The notes: generated by a model not told the origin, from the letters alone. A DNA stretch of 64,000 nt from Neorhizobium alkalisoli (GCF_007829835.1 NZ_VIWP01000010.1:62001-126000), one strand, 5' to 3'; shown: positions 34,391 through 42,821, counted from the stretch's first letter. Translations and numbers: made by a program.

Positions 34391-36073
34391 ATGGACACAA
34401 AGGTCGCCGTCATCGGCACTGGCCCCACGGGAATTTACACCTTGAAGGGGTTGGTTGCGTCAGAAGTCCCGTTGGCGATCACAATCTTCGAGGCGGAATC
34501 GGATCCCGGCAAAGGCACGCCTTACCATCCAGACATCAATGATCGGGCAATGCTCTCCAACATCGCGAGCATCGAGCTTCCGCCGATTTGCGAGAAGCTC
34601 GTTGAATGGCTGCATCGCCAAAGCGACACGCAACTGCAGCGGCTTCGGATCGAGCGCACCGCCATTCAGGAGCGGGAGTTCTATCCTCGGGTCGTTCTCG
34701 GCGAATATCTTCAGTCTCAATTTTTGCAACTGGTCCGACTGGGGCAGTCGCGAGGGCATGTCATCGACATCAAGGCGCGACACCGGGTCGCTGACATTGC
34801 GTTGCGTCAGGACGGTATCCAGATCTCCGTTCAGCGTCCCGATGACACAAGCTCGACGTTTGGCTTTGACCACGTCGTCATGGCGACCGGACATGACTGG
34901 CCGCAAAACATCGAGAAAAAGCCTGGTTATTACATCTCGCCTTGGCCGGCGCCCGAGTTGAAGCGAATCACGAACCGTTCGGTCGGGATTTTGGGCACGT
35001 CTCTCAGTGGGATCGACGCCTTGATCACTGTAGCGACGGCCAACGGCGCATTTTATCACGATGCCACCGGACAGATCGAGTACCAGCCGAAGCCAGATAG
35101 CGACGACTTTCATGTGACGATGATGTCGCGCAAGGGCATTCTTCCGGAAGCCGATTTCTACTGCGAGATCCCCTACATTGCGCCCATCTTCTGCACGACC
35201 GAAGCAATCGACGGTCTGTTGGCGACCGGCCGGCATGACCTACTGGACGACGTGTTCGAACTGTTCAGGCAGGAACTCGCCGCCAGCGACCCTGACTATG
35301 CGGCGTCGATCGGTCTGTCTGCGCTGACAGTTGAGACCCTGGCGCCTGCATATTTTGCCGCGCGCGAACACTCAGGTCCATTCAGCTGGGCGGCGCGCAA
35401 CTTGGCAGAGGCCGAGCAGAACAAGGCGAACCGCTATACAGTCCAATGGCGCTATGCGATCTTGAGGATGCATGAGGTTATTGCGCGGATCATACCACAG
35501 TTGGACGACGAGGACCTCAAGCGCTTCCACAAGCATTTCAAGACGGTTTTCGTCGATGATTATGCGACCGTCCCACACGAGTCGATCAAGCGCCTGCTGG
35601 CCCTGCTTCGAGCAGGCAAGCTCGATGTTATGGCCTTGGGCAATGACTACCAGATCGATACGGACAGGGTCGAACGGGGCGCGGCCGTTGCGGTCGACGG
35701 CAAGACCGTTGCTTACGCGGCTTTCATCGACGCGACGGGGCAGCATTCGATGTCGGCAGACGATATCCCCTTCCCGTCACTTCAGAAGCAGGGCGTCGTT
35801 CGGAAGGCGCAAACCGTCGAAGCCCGGCCCGTCCAAGAGGAGGGCTCGCCGGATGTTACGGTTGAGACTGGAGGAATAGAGCTTGACGCGGCATTCAGGC
35901 CTATCTTTCAGGACAATTTGTCGAACAAGCTTTATTGTGCGGCCATTTCGTTCCTGCTGCACAAACTGCCTTTCGTTCAGGGCATCACCAGTGCTGAAGA
36001 AATCGGTGGGATCGTCTCGAGAGCCATAATCGACAACGTCACCGCCGAAAACAGGCTTCAACTCGTCAAATAA
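34391..36073 (+). CDS. FAD/NAD(P)-binding oxidoreductase-like protein
   Basis: A 560-residue soluble protein. The start at 34391 places the dinucleotide-binding motif VAVIGTGPTGIYTLKGL at the N-terminus. A second nucleotide-binding region is VGILGTSLSGIDALI around residue 200, and FIDATGQHS near residue 450 matches the C-terminal FAD contact. This is the FAD-NAD(P)-binding (HydA/pfam13454-like) family, often annotated as hydroxyacylglutathione- or aldehyde-related without proof. Substrate unknown. Its 3' end overlaps the convergent MOSC gene by 16 bp. Confidence 0.82.
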   Translation: MDTKVAVIGTGPTGIYTLKGLVASEVPLAITIFEAESDPGKGTPYHPDINDRAMLSNIASIELPPICEKLVEWLHRQSDTQLQRLRIERTAIQEREFYPRVVLGEYLQSQFLQLVRLGQSRGHVIDIKARHRVADIALRQDGIQISVQRPDDTSSTFGFDHVVMATGHDWPQNIEKKPGYYISPWPAPELKRITNRSVGILGTSLSGIDALITVATANGAFYHDATGQIEYQPKPDSDDFHVTMMSRKGILPEADFYCEIPYIAPIFCTTEAIDGLLATGRHDLLDDVFELFRQELAASDPDYAASIGLSALTVETLAPAYFAAREHSGPFSWAARNLAEAEQNKANRYTVQWRYAILRMHEVIARIIPQLDDEDLKRFHKHFKTVFVDDYATVPHESIKRLLALLRAGKLDVMALGNDYQIDTDRVERGAAVAVDGKTVAYAAFIDATGQHSMSADDIPFPSLQKQGVVRKAQTVEARPVQEEGSPDVTVETGGIELDAAFRPIFQDNLSNKLYCAAISFLLHKLPFVQGITSAEEIGGIVSRAIIDNVTAENRLQLVK

Positions 36074-36879
36074 GCTCCATCACCAATACGAACCACGCCC
36101 GGCATTTCGATGTCGCAATAGACACCGAGATTGCGTCGGTTGTGGCGAAGGATGCCGCGGAGGATCTCAGGCTTTTCCTCGACGCCCGGTTGGGCGATCA
36201 ACGTCATGCCGCAGCGCTTCGTCTCTTCCACGACCCGCGAATGGACACTCCCGACCTGTAGCCTTCGTCCCAGCCACTGCTTCTCGGGGAAGGTTTCGCC
36301 GGACGTTTCAATGAGGATGTTTGGGCGGAATCGCCGGGGATCCGGCGCGCTTTCTCCCGTCAGTTGCTCAAGAGCTCTGATTGATCCAGTCGTTACGATG
36401 TGAAGTGGACTTGCAACATATCGCGGCGAAACTTTTGTCGCTGATCCTGCAGAATGATCGCCATAACGGCCGATGCCAACGTCGAAACCAAAATGCGCTG
36501 TCAGTCTCTCAGTGACACTGGTGTCCGAAACGCTGATCCAACCCCCTCCCGGGAAGCGGAGGTCCACCTGTCCGATGCTGCCGATGCGCGACGATAAAAA
36601 AAGTGCAGGGCGCCAACGGGTCTCTTTTTCTGGAGCCGCCACTTGACCCGTCGCTGAATCGAACAGACCGTAAAGGCGATCGCCCAGGACTCCGAATTTG
36701 TCGATTTCAGCAATATTGAGGCGTTCGCCTCCGACCGAGCTGACGGGGTAGCGCCAGAGCGCGGTGACCCGGCCGGCGGCCTTGTCTTCAATTCCAGCGA
36801 TCATGAAACGAGCCCGGTCTGTGGCGAGCGAAGCGAGATCTGACAGCATCCCCTCACAAACATGCAGTTTTTCTCCCAT
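36058..36879 (-). CDS. MOSC domain protein
   Basis: A 273-residue protein with an N-terminal MOSC beta-barrel (VTALWRYPVSSVGGERLNIA, GDRLYGLFD) and the C-terminal MOSC domain (DPRRFRPNILIETSG, KRCGMTLIAQPGV with the conserved Cys, and MPGVVRIGD). MOSC proteins carry sulfur or bind molybdenum cofactor; YcbX/YiiM relatives reduce N-hydroxylated compounds. Start sites further in (near MIAGIEDKAAG) are possible. Its 3' end overlaps the FAD protein gene on the other strand. Confidence 0.85.
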   Translation of the reverse strand: MGEKLHVCEGMLSDLASLATDRARFMIAGIEDKAAGRVTALWRYPVSSVGGERLNIAEIDKFGVLGDRLYGLFDSATGQVAAPEKETRWRPALFLSSRIGSIGQVDLRFPGGGWISVSDTSVTERLTAHFGFDVGIGRYGDHSAGSATKVSPRYVASPLHIVTTGSIRALEQLTGESAPDPRRFRPNILIETSGETFPEKQWLGRRLQVGSVHSRVVEETKRCGMTLIAQPGVEEKPEILRGILRHNRRNLGVYCDIEMPGVVRIGDGAYLTS

Positions 36880-36894
36880 TCCACGTGATCCGTA

Positions 36895-36919
36895 GGAACC
36901 GTCTTGGGAAGAGAAGGTT
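36895..36919 (+). promoter_or_regulatory. EcfG-type promoter for the Nudix gene
   Basis: GGAAC (36895-36899), N16, GGTT ending at 36919; the Nudix start is 53 bp downstream. Confidence 0.7.
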
Positions 36920-36971
36920 GCCTATCGTTTGGTTTGGCAGCCCATCGCTTGACATGAGTAAGGAATGACCC

Positions 36972-37370
36972 ATGAAACAAATCGTCTGTGCCGCATTCAT
37001 CGAGGGTGAGAAAATCTTGCTCGTCAGGCGCGCGCCGCATCGAAAATGGTCCCCGCATCTGTGGGATCTGGTCGGGGGGCACGTCGAAAAAGGCGAGGAG
37101 CTCGACGTGGCACTCGTGCGTGAGTGTCAGGAAGAAGTCGGCCTGACGCCACTTGCCTTCAGCTTGGAGGCGACACTTCTCGAAGATCACGACGACCATC
37201 GGAAGCAGCCATTTTACATCTACACGATACGCAGCTGGAACGGACAACGCGCTCAACTTCTAGGAAGCGAGCATTCCGAGCTGGGCTGGTTCACCGCTCA
37301 CGACATCAGCAATATGGAGCTCGCGCTTCCTGGGTATCGCGCCGTCATTGCGGAGATCCTCGCATCGTGA
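36972..37370 (+). CDS. Nudix hydrolase
   Basis: A 132-residue MutT-like protein that cleaves nucleoside diphosphate-linked compounds. The Nudix box is complete (GGHVEKGEELDVALVRECQ then EEVGLT: G-x5-E-x7-REcQEEvGl), and the family's beta-alpha-beta fold is apparent from end to end. Substrate cannot be told; MutT-type pyrophosphohydrolases often remove oxidised nucleotides, which would fit a stress-controlled gene. The 254 bp after it (to 37624) hold no gene I can support. Confidence 0.9.
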   Translation: MKQIVCAAFIEGEKILLVRRAPHRKWSPHLWDLVGGHVEKGEELDVALVRECQEEVGLTPLAFSLEATLLEDHDDHRKQPFYIYTIRSWNGQRAQLLGSEHSELGWFTAHDISNMELALPGYRAVIAEILAS

Positions 37371-37624
37371 CCCCAAAAGATGTGAGTTCTTAGCAGACGT
37401 AAAAGCTCTTGGCGGTCCCATTCAGGCGAAGCCTAACCTACTGCCCCGTCGCCGGAATGGGCCAAAAACGGAATGAGGCGATTCAGCTATGGTGTTGCTG
37501 GTCGAGTGAACACCCCAAATCCTGCACCGCCGAGTTTCCGTTCCAAGGTTTGCCGACAAATTTCAACCGATCCCGGCTTTGGGTGATCGCCGGGATCAGC
37601 TCATGCTATCCGACGATGGGTCGG

Positions 37625-38491
37625 CTATATCATGATCTCGCCACCGGTCACCGGGATGACAGCTCCGGTCATATAACTCGCGAGTTCGGAGGCGAGAAGA
37701 ACATATGCTCCCGCAAGCTCAGCAGGTTGGCCGGCGCGCCCGAGCAAGGTCTGTTGGCCAAACTTGGCGGCCTTTTCCGCCGGCATGGTCGACGGAATGA
37801 GCGGCGTCCAGATCGGGCCAGGAGCCACGGCATTCACGCGAATGCCTCGCTCGGCCAGCATTTCGGCCAGGCCTGCCGTGAAGTTTGAAACCGCCCCCTT
37901 GGTGGAGGCATAGGCCAGGAGCTGGGGCGACGGTTGCCGCGACTGGATCGACGTCGTGTTGATAATCGAACTTCCAGGCTTCATGTGCGGGGCGGCCGCC
38001 TTAGACAGGAAGAACGGCGCATAGATATTGGTGCGGAATGTCTTGTCCCACTCTTCAGCGGCGATATCCGCGATGTCGCCGTAGGTTCGCTGAAAGGCGG
38101 CATTGTTGACCAGGATGTCGAGACGCCCAAGTTCACCCACCGCACGTGCCACCAGCGTTTGGCAATGCGCCTCCGATGTGATGTCGCCCGGAACGACAAC
38201 TGCCTTTCGACCTGCTTCCTCCACCCACTTGGCGGTATCGGCTGCGTCCTCGTCTTCGTTAAGATAGGAGATCAGGATGTCAGCGCCCTCTCGGGCGAAT
38301 GCGATTGCGACGGCTTTGCCAATACCAGAGTCCGAGCCGGTGATCAGAGCGACCTTGCCTTGCAGCTTTCCATCGCCGCGATACGATTTCTCGCCGTGAT
38401 CCGGGAGCGGCTGCATGTCGCGGGTCTTACCGGGTGGGTCCTGATGTTGCTCGGGATAAGGCGGGGTGGGGCGACGTTGTTCCTCGGTCAT
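37625..38491 (-). CDS. Short-chain dehydrogenase/reductase, general-stress type
   Basis: A 288-residue NAD(P)-dependent oxidoreductase. The start at 38491 follows GGAGGAAGATC. Residues 1-40 are the Pro/Gln-rich lead segment (RRPTPPYPEQHQDPPGKTRD) typical of YhdF/YhxC-like stress SDRs. The Rossmann motif is TGSDSGIGKAVA, then NNAAFQ, a catalytic Ser in NTTSIQS, and YASTK with the catalytic Tyr and Lys. It has an EcfG-type promoter. A broken relative lies 170 bp away on the other strand. Confidence 0.9.
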   Translation of the reverse strand: MTEEQRRPTPPYPEQHQDPPGKTRDMQPLPDHGEKSYRGDGKLQGKVALITGSDSGIGKAVAIAFAREGADILISYLNEDEDAADTAKWVEEAGRKAVVVPGDITSEAHCQTLVARAVGELGRLDILVNNAAFQRTYGDIADIAAEEWDKTFRTNIYAPFFLSKAAAPHMKPGSSIINTTSIQSRQPSPQLLAYASTKGAVSNFTAGLAEMLAERGIRVNAVAPGPIWTPLIPSTMPAEKAAKFGQQTLLGRAGQPAELAGAYVLLASELASYMTGAVIPVTGGEIMI

Positions 38492-38521
38492 GATCTTCCT
38501 CCGGTTGAATGATGAAGGCTT

Positions 38522-38546
38522 AACCGGCTGGTTGGGTAACGGTTCC
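38522..38546 (-). promoter_or_regulatory. EcfG-type promoter for the SDR gene
   Basis: On the minus strand GGAAC (38546-38542), N16, GGTT ending at 38522; 30 bp upstream of the SDR start. Confidence 0.7.
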
Positions 38547-38661
38547 GCGATCAACATTCGCATCCTGATTAAGTTCGGAACTTCCCCAGTCCCTGGGGCT
38601 TTCGTCATTGCTCAATCCAAAAAAGGAAATGTCAAGAATGGCTTCAGCCAACCAGTTCGAC

Positions 38662-38902
38662 ATGTAAAATCCCCTGACGCAGTATCCTCAGCCCGAATTC
38701 CCAAAGCAGCCCCAACCCGTTCCCGGTCTTGCCAGCAAGATGCAGCCAGTCCCGGATCACAGTGAAACCAGCTACAAAGGCTTCGGTCGGCTCAAGGCCG
38801 CAAGGCGCTCGCCACAGGCGGCGATTCCGGGGTCGGATGTGCGGCAGGCATTGCCTATGCTCGCGAAGGCGCCGACGTCGTCATCAACTATCTCCCGGAG
38901 GC
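38662..38902 (+). pseudogene. 5' remnant of a second stress-type SDR gene
   Basis: After an ATG at 38662 followed at once by TAA, the frame reads NPLTQYPQPEFPKQPQPVPG, MQPVPDHSETSYKGFGRLK: the lead segment of YhxC-like SDRs. A one-base loss at AAGGCCGC shifts the frame, after which KALATGGDSGVG (the TGxxxGxG site), IAYAREGADVVINYLPE follows. Homology stops at about 38902. At least three lesions (stop, frameshift, truncation) show it is dead. Confidence 0.75.
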
Positions 38903-39151
38903 GCTGGCTTATGCATCGACCGTGATGGTAATGTCATTGCGGCTTTGTTCGGGAGTTCCTGTCTAGACGCGTTCTCGCCGCGTGGTGAGTCGCTTCAGCG
39001 GATCGATCTGCTGGTGCCAACTCCGACGAGCTGCGTGCTGAGTGGAAACGCACTGTTCATCACCACGGCTTATGATGGTCTGGATGATCAACAGCGTCAG
39101 GAATTTCCGCTGTCGGGGCAAGTCTTCGTCATCGACAATTATGCGGCATAG
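38903..39151 (+). pseudogene. 3' remnant of an SMP-30/gluconolactonase-like gene
   Basis: Directly after the SDR remnant the frame reads LCIDRDGNVIAALFGSSCLD, then AFSPRGESLQRIDLLVPTPT and SCVLSGNALFITTAYDGL, ending SGQVFVIDNYAA. This is the C-terminal blade of an SMP-30/gluconolactonase beta-propeller (DRDGNV, PTSC, LFITTA). The N-terminal two-thirds are missing. The join with the SDR fragment marks a deletion. Confidence 0.7.
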
Positions 39152-39249
39152 TCAGGTTGGCAACAGCTGCAATGCGTGTCATCCACATTGGCCAGTCGTG
39201 ACGCGGCACGCACCGGTTCGGCGGGGCCGCGTCCACAATGCGTCGACGA

Positions 39250-39783
39250 CTATTTATTGAGGTCCTTTGCCATCATAAGATGGTGTTCCAGCGCTGGTCG
39301 CGTTGTGCCTGCCCACGCCTTTAGTTCGGCGTTCTCGCCCTCCTCACCATATCGTTTGAACAAGTCGACAGCATCCTCGTGAACGTCTTCCTGATCAGAA
39401 TGATACTGCTTCGTGAAGTCGTCGCCCTGCAGGCTTTTCAGCTTGTCGAGCATGCTCTGCTGCGACGAGGTCATGGCGGCAGGGACGGCAGCCTTCACCT
39501 TGCCTGAAGCGACAAGCGCCTTGAGTTCGTCGGATGTCTTGGTGTGGTCAGCCACCATCTGCTGCGCGAATGTCTTCGTCGCAGGATCGGCGCGCTCGAT
39601 GGCGAGCTTGCTGGACTCGATTTCGAACATGTCACTGGTGGCAGCTTCGGCGACAAAATCTTCCGTCTTTGGCGCGACGCCGAGAACGGAGTTTACGCCG
39701 CTCTTTTCAGCGGCGGTCTGCGCCATGACGGAGGATGCCAGAAGCATTGTGAAGCTTGCGGCGATGAGGCTGGTCTTGATCAT
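39250..39783 (-). CDS. DUF4142 secreted ferritin-like protein
   Basis: A 177-residue exported protein. Residues 1-21 are a signal peptide ending VMAQ. The mature part is helical with the DUF4142 pattern: EDFVAEAATSDMFEIESSKL, FAQQMVADHTKTSDELKALV, and a C-terminal HEDAVDLFKRYGEEGENAEL. Family members are periplasmic four-helix proteins of unknown role, frequently stress-induced. An EcfG-type promoter precedes it. Confidence 0.88.
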   Translation of the reverse strand: MIKTSLIAASFTMLLASSVMAQTAAEKSGVNSVLGVAPKTEDFVAEAATSDMFEIESSKLAIERADPATKTFAQQMVADHTKTSDELKALVASGKVKAAVPAAMTSSQQSMLDKLKSLQGDDFTKQYHSDQEDVHEDAVDLFKRYGEEGENAELKAWAGTTRPALEHHLMMAKDLNK

Positions 39784-39813
39784 GGATTAAACTCCGGTTC
39801 GTGGGACCGCCAG

Positions 39814-39838
39814 AACAACCGCCGAGTTAAGAAGTTCC
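39814..39838 (-). promoter_or_regulatory. EcfG-type promoter for the DUF4142 gene
   Basis: On the minus strand GGAAC (39838-39834), N16, TGTT ending at 39814; 30 bp upstream of the start. Confidence 0.75.
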
Positions 39839-39884
39839 ATCGCGCAATGGACTGTTTTTTGGACAGGAAACTGTGATGCGCTTG

Positions 39885-39920
39885 CCTCATCCTCATCCTC
39901 ATCCTCATCCTCATCCTCAT
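39885..39920 (+). repeat. Hexanucleotide tandem repeat (CCTCAT)x6
   Basis: Six perfect copies in the 225-bp divergent promoter region between the DUF4142 and sigma factor genes. It lies nine bases before the palindrome at 39929. Confidence 0.97.
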
Positions 39921-39928
39921 TCTGTGAC

Positions 39929-39944
39929 CGTACGGCATCGTACC
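39929..39944 (+). promoter_or_regulatory. Palindromic site upstream of the sigma factor promoter
   Basis: CGTACGGCATCGTACC; its 3' end is 15 bp before the GGAAC at 39960. Similar sites occur at the same place before the Mn-catalase and DUF892 promoters. Likely an activator or repressor site; the protein is unknown. Confidence 0.55.
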
Positions 39945-39959
39945 ATGCGGGCGGGGTCC

Positions 39960-39985
39960 GGAACGCACCGCAGTCGCCGACTGTT
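39960..39985 (+). promoter_or_regulatory. EcfG-type promoter for the ECF sigma gene
   Basis: GGAAC (39960-39964), N17, TGTT ending at 39985; the sigma factor start is 23 bp downstream, so the gene may be under its own control or that of another EcfG. Confidence 0.7.
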
Positions 39986-40008
39986 GTGGCTTACAAAGGG
40001 AGAGCGCC

Positions 40009-40509
40009 ATGGCCGTTGTATCATCTTCAGGTTTCTCGCACGCTGATATGCTTGATGAAGTGCCGGCCCTGCGGGCTTTCGCGCGCCGTTTTCACCAAAA
40101 CGGTCCTGATGCGGAGGATCTGGTCCAGGATACGCTGATGAGGGCCTTGGCAAACTCAGACAAATTCCGTGCTGGCACCAAGCTCCGGTCGTGGATGTTC
40201 ACGATTATGCGCAACCGCTTTTGCACAAAATTTGCAAGCTCAAAACGTGAGATGGTTGGGATCGACGATGATGCGAGCGGTAGGATGGTTACCCAGCCGA
40301 CGCAGGAATGGAGCCTTCGGGGCCATGAATTGGAACAAGCGATATCCAAGCTTCCGAGGAACCAATCTGATGCCTTGGTGATGGTGCTGATCGATGCGCT
40401 TAGCTACGAGGATGCAGCCACGCAATTGGGCTGCGCTATCGGAACTATAAAAAGTAGGGTCAACCGCGCTCGCCACCAGCTTGCGATTTCCATGGGGCAT
40501 GCGGACTGA
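40009..40509 (+). CDS. ECF sigma factor, EcfG/ECF15-like
   Basis: A 166-residue sigma-70 family protein with AAGGGAGAG upstream. Region 2 is LRAFARRFHQNGPDAEDLVQ, DTLMRALANSDKF, TKLRSWMFTIMRNRF; region 4 is ISKLPRNQSDALVMVLIDAL, SYEDAATQLGCAIGTIKSRV, NRARHQL. The AIGTIKSRVNRAR stretch and overall length match the EcfG group that recognises GGAAC/GTT promoters. No nepR or phyR gene is nearby, so this may be an extra EcfG copy. It is convergent with the Crp-type gene, nine bases apart. Confidence 0.88.
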   Translation: MAVVSSSGFSHADMLDEVPALRAFARRFHQNGPDAEDLVQDTLMRALANSDKFRAGTKLRSWMFTIMRNRFCTKFASSKREMVGIDDDASGRMVTQPTQEWSLRGHELEQAISKLPRNQSDALVMVLIDALSYEDAATQLGCAIGTIKSRVNRARHQLAISMGHAD

Positions 40510-40518
40510 CCGAGGTTG

Positions 40519-41226
40519 TTACGGCATGCGCCAATCTCGCCCGAGGTGCCGTTCGTACTCTCGTTCGGGAAGGCCATAGGATGCGCCTGCTATATCCTTG
40601 AGGGCTCGGCGATCCCTCACCGAAATCAAGCTGCGCTCCGCCTTGATTGCCAACGTACCTTCCAATCGATGCAACGCATCGGTCACGCTCGACCGACGGA
40701 CGCCGAGCATCAGGGCCAGGAAGTCGTGCGTCAGTGGGAGTTTGTCGCCGATCCTGTCCTGGCTCATGAGGACCCACCTCGCCAGCCGTTGCTCGATATC
40801 GTAGCGTCCGTCGGCCAGAGCCGTGGCGGCGATCTGGATCAAAAAGACATGCGCGTATTTCAGAAGGAGGTCCCGGACGGGGCGACTTTCGTCCATTACC
40901 GTGCGCAGCTCTTTTACACTGATGCGCAATGCGGGGCCCGCGCATTGCATGAACGCGTAGTGCGGGCTGGTATCGACCCCCAGAACGGCGGGCACCGCCG
41001 AAAACCCCTCGTAACCAATGCATCCGACTTCGATTTTCTTTGTCTCATCGCTTCCGGCGATTTCCGAGGAAAGGCCTCCCTCAAAGAAGAAGACGTAGCT
41101 GATTTTTTCGTTGGACCGGAAAAGCACTTCCCCCTGGGTTAGGCTGATAGGTTCCAGTCTTTCACGCAGCAGGGCTGCGTCAGGCTGTGGAAGCATTGAA
41201 AGCAGTCGATTACTGGTCCACGACAT
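40519..41226 (-). CDS. Crp/Fnr family transcriptional regulator
   Basis: A 235-residue regulator starting at ATG 41226 behind AGGAACC. Residues 20-130 are a cyclic-nucleotide-binding-like beta barrel (LTQGEVLFRSNEKISYVFFF, EVGCIGYEGFSAV). Residues 145-215 are the Crp-type winged helix (LPLTHDFLALMLGVRRSSVT, DALHRLEG). The Fnr cysteines and the Crp cAMP-contact Arg-Ser pattern are not evident, so the signal is unknown. It lies inside the stress island and could act on the palindromes found there; that is a guess. Confidence 0.88.
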   Translation of the reverse strand: MSWTSNRLLSMLPQPDAALLRERLEPISLTQGEVLFRSNEKISYVFFFEGGLSSEIAGSDETKKIEVGCIGYEGFSAVPAVLGVDTSPHYAFMQCAGPALRISVKELRTVMDESRPVRDLLLKYAHVFLIQIAATALADGRYDIEQRLARWVLMSQDRIGDKLPLTHDFLALMLGVRRSSVTDALHRLEGTLAIKAERSLISVRDRRALKDIAGASYGLPEREYERHLGRDWRMP

Positions 41227-41381
41227 ATGCGGTTCCTGACTGAACTGTTCGCTCGTCGAATGTTCGACCGACATAACGCGAATGAGGGCGAGATCCAGTT
41301 CGCCTTGTCGCAAAAATTGTCGCAGCTGCGGAAACTTGTGGCTGTTTCCAAAGTTGGTGGCTCGAAATCAGGAGCACTCGC

Positions 41382-41618
41382 ATGCCGAAATACTATTTTC
41401 ACATCCGCGACGGACAAAATCTGACACTGGATCCCGAGGGCGCCGAATTCGAAAACCTCGAAGCGGCACGGACGGAAGCCATCAATTCTGCGCGTGAACT
41501 TCTCTCGCACCGCATCTTGCGGGGCGACGTCGTGGATGGTCAGGCATTCGAGCTGACGGGTGAAGATGGCGCAGTTGCGGACGTCGTACGGTTCAAGGAT
41601 GTCATGCGTATCGAATGA
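41382..41618 (+). CDS. DUF6894-like small protein
   Basis: A 78-residue protein: MPKYYFHIRDGQNLTLDPEG, then EFENLEAARTEAINSARELL, and a C-terminal DVVDGQAFELTGEDGAV. This is the widespread rhizobial pattern of a YYFHIRDG strand followed by a helix and a second sheet (DUF6894). Function unknown. It is followed at once by the Mn-catalase promoter region. Confidence 0.82.
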   Translation: MPKYYFHIRDGQNLTLDPEGAEFENLEAARTEAINSARELLSHRILRGDVVDGQAFELTGEDGAVADVVRFKDVMRIE

Positions 41619-41630
41619 CGCGCGACGCCC

Positions 41631-41646
41631 GGTACGATACCGCACG
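41631..41646 (+). promoter_or_regulatory. Palindrome-like site upstream of the Mn-catalase promoter
   Basis: GGTACGATACCGCACG, 14 bp before the GGAAC at 41661. It matches the site at 43650-43665 at 12 of 16 positions when read in promoter orientation. Confidence 0.45.
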
Positions 41647-41660
41647 GTTGTAAAACCTGA

Positions 41661-41685
41661 GGAACTATCGTGATGCCTTGAGGTT
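41661..41685 (+). promoter_or_regulatory. EcfG-type promoter for the Mn-catalase gene
   Basis: GGAAC (41661-41665), N16, GGTT ending at 41685; the catalase start is 31 bp downstream. Confidence 0.7.
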
Positions 41686-41716
41686 GGGCACCTGTCTCCA
41701 ACCGAAAGGAACCCTC

Positions 41717-42643
41717 ATGTTCATGAGAGTAGACCAGCTCCAGGCGGAGCTGCCCGCACCGAAAGCGGCGGATCCAAATGCTGCAGCCGCTCTTCAGGAA
41801 TTGCTTGGCGGCAAATACGGGGAAATGTCGACGCTGGGGAACTACATGTTCCAGTCGTTCAATTTCCGCTCAAAATCGAAGCTTAAGCCGTTTTATAGCC
41901 TCGTAGCCAGTATCACGGCAGAAGAGCTTGGCCATGTCGAGCTCGTCAGCAACGGCGTGGCGATGCTGAACAATGGTCCAGACATCCCCGACGGCGACGA
42001 AGGCGACGGCGGAGACATTTCCGGGGCTCCGTTCAAGGACATGGCGGATATCCGCTTGGCTGCAAGCTTCCTCTCAGGAGGCGGCGGCGCAATGCCGATC
42101 AACAGCAATGGCCAGTCCTGGAATAATGACTTCATCACTACGACCGGCAACGTTGTTCTTGATCTCCTGCATAACTTCCACCTCGAATGCGGGGCCCGGC
42201 TTCACAAGCTGCGGGTCTATGAGACAGTCACCGATCCAACTGGTCGCGAGGTTTGCGGCTATCTTCTGGTTCGCGGCTCGGTACACGCGCACGCCTATGC
42301 CTTGGCACTGGAGAAAATTACCGGCGTTGATGTGAAGAAATTTCTGCCCACTCCCAATATCCCGCTTGCCAATATTCCCGAGTGCCAGAAATATCTCGAC
42401 GAAGGTTCGCATCGGCGCCTCTACACCTGGAGCCCGAACGATTATAAGGAGATTGCTGGCATCTGGAGCAACGACGAGGTCGCGCTGCCGGGCGATCCTC
42501 CAGGCGAACTCGAGGTCGTCGACGGAATGCCAGATGGTGGCAAGATCCAGCAACTGGTCGGCGTTCCATCAGCTTTCACGCCAGACTATGCGCCTGAAGA
42601 GATGTTCGAGATTGCCGAAAAGCTCTACAAAAAGTCTCGCTGA
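41717..42643 (+). CDS. Manganese catalase
   Basis: A 308-residue non-haem catalase that breaks down hydrogen peroxide with a di-manganese centre. AAGGAACC precedes ATG 41717. The ferritin-like core carries the ligands: LQELLGGKYGEMSTLGNYMF (Glu), ITAEELGHVELV (Glu-x2-His), and NFHLECGARLHKLRVYE with RGSVHAHAYALALEKI (Glu and His). A loop with the DIPDGDEGDGGD acidic insert is seen in other KatN proteins. It has its own stress promoter and terminator. Confidence 0.93.
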   Translation: MFMRVDQLQAELPAPKAADPNAAAALQELLGGKYGEMSTLGNYMFQSFNFRSKSKLKPFYSLVASITAEELGHVELVSNGVAMLNNGPDIPDGDEGDGGDISGAPFKDMADIRLAASFLSGGGGAMPINSNGQSWNNDFITTTGNVVLDLLHNFHLECGARLHKLRVYETVTDPTGREVCGYLLVRGSVHAHAYALALEKITGVDVKKFLPTPNIPLANIPECQKYLDEGSHRRLYTWSPNDYKEIAGIWSNDEVALPGDPPGELEVVDGMPDGGKIQQLVGVPSAFTPDYAPEEMFEIAEKLYKKSR

Positions 42644-42670
42644 GCATCTCAAAAAATCGCAGCAATGAAG

Positions 42671-42695
42671 CCCGTTTCGGCGGGCTTTTCTTTAC
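42671..42695 (+). terminator. Intrinsic terminator after Mn-catalase gene
   Basis: AGCCCG pairs with CGGGCT around TTTCGG and runs into TTTTCTTT, 27 bp after the stop. Confidence 0.8.
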
Positions 42696-42821
42696 CAAAA
42701 ATTCGAAGCTTTCGCCTTCGACGATCGATCAATCGTACGCCCAAGAAAATGGGCTTTCCGAGTATCACCTCAGAAAGCCCATTTCACATCGAAGTGCTGT
42801 CGTACGTGACTATCGGTAACC

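Noticed and set aside
38578..38602. EcfG promoter for the broken SDR gene (GGAAC at 38578)
   Set aside because: No GTT is found at the required 16-17 bp spacing.
39885..39920. Protein with repeated Met-Arg from the hexamer repeat
   Set aside because: The frame has no ribosome site and lies wholly in a promoter region; the repeat is better read as non-coding.
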